From: Lineus longissimus
Taxonomy: Eukaryota > Nemertea > Pilidiophora > Heteronemertea > Lineidae
Length of the DNA: 64,000 nucleotides
Assembly (NCBI RefSeq): GCF_910592395.1
Contig: NC_088317.1
Location: 11,100,001 to 11,164,000, forward strand
Direction: 5' to 3'
The notes under the pieces are model-generated. The model worked only from the letters and a program-made list of their open reading frames with translations. It had not been told where the DNA came from and made no database searches. This document shows, in pieces, positions 57,945-64,000 of this stretch (the first letter of the stretch is position 1; each line of letters begins with the position of its first letter). Position numbers and translations under genes: made by a program.

Positions 57945-60900
57945 CTACTGGCGATGACGGTTGGTCGGCGATGGCGCTCGTCGCGACCAATCACGCTCAT
58001 TTTCGTTATACAGAGTCGAGATGCCCGATTGGACAAACTTAGACCGCAATTTCGAGATTCTGCGATGATAAGTTGTCATTCGATAGCAATATTACACTAC
58101 TGGCGAAGGAAGTCAGTCGGCGATGGCGCTCATCGCGACCGATCACACTCATTTTGGTTATACAGAGTCGAGATGCCCGATTGGACAGACATAGACCGCA
58201 ATTTTGAGATTCTGCGATGATAAGTTGTCATTCGATAGCAATATTACACTACTGGCGAAGGAAGTCGGTCACTCGACTTGAGATATTACACGACTGGCGA
58301 TGACGGTCAGTCGGCGATGGCACTCGTCGCGACCGATCACGCTCATTGTGGTTATACAGAGTCAAGATGCCCGATTGGACAAACTGAGACCGCAATTTTG
58401 AGATTCTGCGATGATAAGTTGTCATTCGATAGCAATATTACACTACTGGCGAAGGAAGTCGGTCACTCGACTTGAGATATTACACGACTGGCGATGACGG
58501 TCAGTCGGCGATGGCACTCGTCGCGACCGATCACGCTCATTTTGGTTATACAGAGTCAAGATGCCCGATTGGACAAACTGAGACCGCAATTTTGAGATTC
58601 TGCGATGATAAGTTGTCATTCGATAGCAATATTACACTACTGGCAAAGGAAGTCGGTCGGCGATGGCGCTCATCGCGACCGATCACACTCATTCTGGTTA
58701 TACAGAGTCGAGATGACCGATGGACAAACTGAGACCGCATTTTCGAGATTCTGTGATGATAAGTTGTCACTCGACTTGAGATATTACACGACTGGCGATG
58801 ACGGTCGGTCAGCGATGGCGCTCGTCGTGATGATAAGTTGTCATTCTACTAACGATATAACACTGCTGGCGATGATTGTCAGTCGGCAATGGCGCTTGTC
58901 GTGATCGATCAAGCTAATTTTGGTTTTTCAGAGTCGAGATGCCCGATTGGACAAACTGAGACCGCAATATCGAGATTCTGCAATGATAAGTTATCATTCG
59001 ACTAGCGATATTACCCCACTGGCGATGACGGTCGGTCGGCGATGGCGCTCGTCGCAACCGATCATGTTCAATTTCGTTATACAGAGTCGAGATGACCGAT
59101 TGGACAAACTGAGACCGCAATTTTGAGAGTCTGCAACGAGAAGTTGTCATTCAACTAACAATATAAGACTACTGGCGATGACGGTTGGTCGGCGATGGCG
59201 CTCGTCGCGACCGATCACGCTCATTTTCGTTATACAGAGTCGAGATGCCCGATTGGACAAACTTAGACCGCAATTTCGAGATTCTGCGATGATAAGTTGT
59301 CATTCGATAGCAATATTACACTACTGGCGAAGGAAGTCAGTCGGCGATGGCGCTCATCGCGACCGATCACACTCATTTTGGTTATACAGAGTCGAGATGC
59401 CCGATTGGACAGACATAGACCGCAATTTTGAGATTCTGCGATGATAAGTTGTCATTCGATAGCAATATTACACTACTGGCGAAGGAAGTCGGTCGGCGAT
59501 GGCGCTCATCGCGACCGATCACACTCATTTTGGTTATACAGAGTCGAGATGCCCGATTGGACAGACATAGACCACAATTTTGAGATTCTGCGATGATAAG
59601 TTGTCATTCGATAGCAATATTACACTTCTGGCGAAGGAAGTCGGTCGGCGATGGCGCTCATCGCGACCGATCACACTCATTCTGGTCATACAGAGTCGAG
59701 ATGACTGATGGACAAACTGAAACCGCATTTTCGAGATTCTGTGATGATAAGTGGTCACTCGACTTGAGATATTACACGACTGGCGATGACGGTCGGTCGG
59801 CGATGGCGCTCGTCGCGATGATAAGTTGTCATTCTACTAACGATATAAGACTGCTGGCGACGATTGTCAGTCGGCAATGGCGCTTGTCGTGATCGATTAA
59901 GCTAATTTTGGTTTTTCAGAGTCGAGATGCCCGATTGGACAAACTGAGACCGCAATTTCGAGATTCTGCAATGATAAGTTATCATTGGACTAGCGATATT
60001 ACCCCACTGGCGATGACGGTCGGTCGGCGATGGAGCTCGTCGCAACCGATCATGTTCATTTTGGTTATACAGAGTCGAGATGACTGATTGGACAAACTGA
60101 GGCCGCAATTTTGAGAGTCAACAACGAGAAGTTGTCATTCAACTAACAATATAAGACTACTGGCGATGACGGTTGGTCGGCGATGGCGCTCGTCGCGACC
60201 GATCATGCTCATTTTCGTTATACAGAGTCGAGATGCCCGATTGGACAAACTGAGACCGCAATTTCGAGATTCTGCGATGATAAGTTGTCATTTGATAGCG
60301 ATATTACACGACTGGCGATGAAAGTCGGTCGGAGATGGCGCTCGTCGCGACCGATCACATTCATTTTGGTTATACAGAGTCAAGATGACCGATTGAACAA
60401 ACTTAGACCGCAATTTCGAGATTCTGCGATGATAAGTTGTCATTCGATAGCAATATTACACTACTGGCGAAGGAAGTCAGTCGGCGATGGCGCTCATCGC
60501 GACCGATCACACTCATTTTGGTTATACAGAGTCGAGATGCCCGATTGGACAGACATAGACCGCAATTTTGAGATTCTGCGATGATAAGTTGTCATTCGAT
60601 AGCAATATTACACTACTGGCGAAGGAAGTCGGTCGGCGATGGCGCTCATCGCGACCGATCACATTCATTTTGGTTATACAGAGTCGAGATGCCCGATTGG
60701 ACAGACATAGACCGCAATTTTGAGATTCTGCGATGATAAGTTGTCATTCGATAGCAATATTACACTACTGGCGAAGGAAGTCGGTCACTCGACTTGAGAT
60801 ATTACACGACTGGCGATGACGGTCAGTCGGCGATAGCACTCGTCGCGACCGATCACGCTCATTTTGGTTATACAGAGTCAAGATGCCCGATTGGACAAAC

Positions 60901-62672
60901 TGAGACCGCAATTTTGAGATTCTGCGATGATAAGTTGTCATTCGATAGCAATATTACACTACTGGCGAAGGAAGTCGGTCACTCGACTTGAGATATTACA
61001 CGACTGGCGATGACGGTCAGTCGGCGATGGCACTCGTCGCGACCGATCACGCTCATTTTGGTTATACAGAGTCAAGATGCCCGATTGGACAAACTGAGAC
61101 CGCAATTTTGAGATTCTGCGATGATAAGTTGTCATTCGATAGCAATATTACACTACTGGCAAAGGAAGTCGGTCGGCGATGGCGCTCATCGCGACCGATC
61201 ACACTCATTCTGGTTATACAGAGTCGAGATGACCGATGGACAAACTGAGACCGCATTTTCGAGATTCTGTGATGATAAGTTGTCACTCGACTTGAGATAT
61301 TACACGACTGGCGATGACGGTCGGTCAGCGATGGCGCTCGTCGTGATGATAAGTTGTCATTCTACTAACGATATAAGACTGCTGGCGATGATTGTCAGTC
61401 GGCAATGGCGCTTGTCGTGATCGATCAAGCTAATTTTGGTTTTTCAGAGTCGAGATGCCCGATTGGACAAACTGAGACCGCAATATCGAGATTCTGCAAT
61501 GATAAGTTATCATTCGACTAGCGATATTACCCCACTGGCGATGACGGTCGGTCGGCGATGGCGCTCGTCGCAACCGATCATGTTCAATTTGGTAATACAG
61601 AGTCGAGATGACCGATTGGACAAACTGAGGCCGCAATTTTGAGAGTCTGCAACGAGAAGTTGTCATTCAACTAACAATATAAGACTACTGGCGATGACGG
61701 TTGGTCGGCGATGGCGCTCGTCGCGACCGATCACGCTCATTTTCGTTATACAGAGTCGAGATGCCCGATTGGACAAACTTAGACCGCAATTTCGAGATTC
61801 TGCGATGATAAGTTGTCATTCGATAGCAATATTACACTACTGGCGAAGGAAGTCAGTCGGCGATGGCGCTCATCGCGACCGATCACACTCATTTTGGTTA
61901 TACAGAGTCGAGATGCCCGATTGGACAGACATAGACCGCAATTTTGAGATTCTGCGATGATAAGTTGTCATTCGATAGCAATATTACACTACTGGCGAAG
62001 GAAGTCGGTCGGCGATGGCGCTCATCGCGACCGATCACACTCATTTTGGTTATACAGAGTCGAGATGCCCGATTGGACAGACATAGACCGCAATTTTGAG
62101 ATTCTGCGATGATAAGTTGTCATTCGATAGCAATATTACACTTCTGGCGAAGGAAGTCGGTCGGCGATGGCGCTCATCGCGACCGATCACACTCATTCTG
62201 GGCATACAGAGTCGAGATGACTGATGGACAAACTGAGACCGCATTTTCGAGATTCTGTGATGATAAGTTGTCACTCGACTTGAGATATTACACGACTGGC
62301 GATGACGGTCGGTCGGCGATGGCGCTCGTCGCGATGATAAGTTGTCATTCTACTAACGATATAAGACTGCTGGCGACGATTGTCAGTCGGCAATGGCGCT
62401 TGTCGTGATCGATTAAGCTAATTTTGGTTTTTCAGAGTCGAGATGCCCGACTGGACAAACTGAGACCGCAATTTCGAGATTCTGCAATGATAAGTTATCA
62501 TTGGACTAGCGATATTACCCCACTGGCGATGACGGTCGGTCGGCGATGGAGCTCGTCGCAACCGATCATGTTCATTTTGGTTATACAGAGTCGAGATGAC
62601 TGATTGGACAAACTGAGGCCGCAATTTTGAGAGTCTACAACGAGAAGTTGTCATTCAACTAACAATATAAGA
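57945..62672. repeat. Higher-order satellite repeat, copy 2 (4,728 bp)
   Basis: Blocks start at 57945, 59169, 60157 and 61685 with the same lengths and order as copy 1. Differences are rare, for example one base near 59720. The last ~170 bp resemble the end of block B rather than D. Confidence 0.93.
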
Positions 62673-64000
62673 CTACTGGCGATGACGGTTGGTCGGCGAT
62701 GGCGCTCGTCGCGACCGATCATGCTCATTTTCGTTATACAGAGTCGAGATGCCCGATTGGACAAACTGAGACCGCAATTTCGAGATTCTGCGATGATAAG
62801 TTGTCATTTGATAGCGATATTACACGACTGGCGATGAAAGTCGGTCGGAGATGGCGCTCGTCGCGACCGATCACATTCATTTTGGTTATACAGAGTCAAG
62901 ATGACCGATTGAACAAACTTAGACCGCAATTTCGAGATTCTGCGATGATAAGTTGTCATTCGATAGCAATATTACACTACTGGCGAAGGAAGACGGTCGG
63001 CGATGGCGCTCATCGCGACCGATCACACTCTTTTAGGTTATACAGAGTCGAGATGCCCGATTGGACAAACTGAGTCCGCAATTTTGAAATTCTGCGATGA
63101 TAAGTTGTCATTCGATAGCAATATTACACTACTGGCGAAGGAAGTCGGTCACTCGACTTGAGATATTACACGACTGGTGATGACGGTCGGTCGGCAATGG
63201 CGCTCGTCGCGACCGATCACGCTCATTTTGGTTATACAGAGTCGAGATGACCGATGGGACAAACTGAGGCCGCAATTTTGAGAGTCTGCAACGAGTAGTT
63301 GTCATTCAACTAACAATATAAGACTACTGGCGATGACGGTTGGTCGGTGATGGCGCTCGTCGCGACCGATCACGCTCATTTTCGTTATACAGAGTCGAGA
63401 TGCCCGATTGGACAAACTTAGACCGCAATTTCGAGATTCTGCGATGATAAGTTGTCATTCCATAGCAATATTACACTACTGGCGAAGGAAGTCGGTCACT
63501 CGACTTGAGATATTACACGACTGGCGATGACGGTCAGTCGGCGATGGCACTCGTCGCGACCGATCACGCTCATTTTGGTTATACAGAGTCAAGATGCCCG
63601 ATTGGACAAACTGAGACCGCAATTTTGAGATTCTGCGATGATAAGTTGTCATTCGATAGCAATATTACACTACTGGCAAAGGAAGTCGGTCGGCGATGGC
63701 GCTCATCGCGACCGATCACACTCATTCTGGTTATACAGAGTCGAGATGACCGATGGACAAACTGAGACCGCATTTTCGAGATTCTGTGATGATAAGTTGT
63801 CACTCGACTTGAGATATTACACGACTGGCGATGACGGTCGGTCAGCGATGGCGCTCGTCGTGATGATAAGTTGTCATTCTACTAACGATATAAGACTGCT
63901 GGCGATGATTGTCAGTCGGCAATGGCGCTTGTCGTGATCGATCAAGCTAATTTTGGTTTTTCAGAGTCGAGATGCCCGATTGGACAAACTGAGACCGCAA
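62673..64000. repeat. Third, rearranged higher-order unit (partial)
   Basis: It opens with the block C variant (GACCGATCATGC) instead of the expected A, then is shortened to 651 bp, and a new block opens at 63324. It is cut by the window end. Confidence 0.85.

Larger units (their letters stand above)
52322..64000. repeat. Satellite array, ~152-bp monomer, runs off the window
   Basis: About 11.7 kb of head-to-tail monomers; starts at 52381, 52533, 52685 and 52837 show the 152-bp period, with some 153-bp and ~74-bp (half) monomers. Core phrases are CTACTGGCGATGACGG, TTATACAGAGTCGAGATG and GATAAGTTGTCATTCGA. Each monomer has a stem of ~12 bp with one bulge (TCGGTC.GCGATG / CATCGC.GACCGA). Because 152 is not a multiple of three, the many short frames are not genes. 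Confidence 0.97.

Noticed and set aside
52322-64000. A possible CRISPR-like or coding repeat array (many frames of 65-133 residues)
   Set aside because: There are no constant repeats with unique spacers; whole monomers repeat. A 152-bp period is not divisible by three, so the frames differ in each monomer, and both strands are equally open.
1-64000. tRNA or rRNA genes
   Set aside because: I found no convincing tRNA A/B box pairs with a cloverleaf, and no rRNA-like sequence, though a proper search was not possible by eye.

Overview
The window looks like nuclear DNA of an animal, most likely a marine invertebrate (amphioxus, echinoderm, hemichordate or mollusc type). The reasons are a many-exon gene with consistent GT-AG introns, animal-type Ty1/copia, Ty3/gypsy and BEL/Pao retrotransposons, several small inverted-repeat transposon families, and a long satellite. 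I could not fix the species. There is no prokaryotic operon structure and I recognised no tRNA or rRNA gene.

From 1 to about 8,060 the DNA is repeats: small inverted-repeat elements, a 127-bp direct-repeat pair, a ~2-kb foldback element (3250-5238) and a composite element with a hairpin, a microsatellite and ~300-bp units (6195-7329). From 8062 to 44738 runs one plus-strand gene, of which I could assemble 24 exons (about 3.1 kb coding, roughly 1,025 residues; the first exon or exons were not found). It encodes a HECT-type E3 ubiquitin ligase of the G2E3-like group. The N-terminal half has a CxxC/CxxC zinc-ribbon-like segment, a UIM-like helix, a charged helix and a possible ubiquitin-like fold. 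A low-complexity linker follows, with three sets of duplicated exons, and then a C-terminal HECT domain with its catalytic cysteine. Splice phases agree at every junction except for two single-base breaks, both in homopolymers.

The gene's introns have been heavily colonised. A nearly complete Ty1/copia element (22318-27439, antisense; LTRs differ at one position by eye) sits in one intron. The next intron, 16 kb long, holds a Ty3/gypsy element (34391-39876, antisense, LTRs identical by eye) whose pol carries a PHD finger, plus composite repeats, minisatellites and three CRE sites close to a HECT exon. A DNA element with perfect 30-bp inverted repeats begins 19 bp after the stop codon, and a piggyBac-type MITE follows.

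From 49,738 to 52,320 lies the 3' half of a BEL/Pao element on the minus strand. Its integrase is split by an 838-bp Mutator-like element with a perfect 9-bp target duplication. The other side of the BEL/Pao fragment is cut by a satellite that runs to the end of the window (52,322-64,000). The satellite monomer is ~152 bp with a strong hairpin. Monomers are organised into blocks of 1224, 988, 1528 and 988 bp, making a 4,728-bp higher-order repeat present twice in full, followed by a visible recombinant block.
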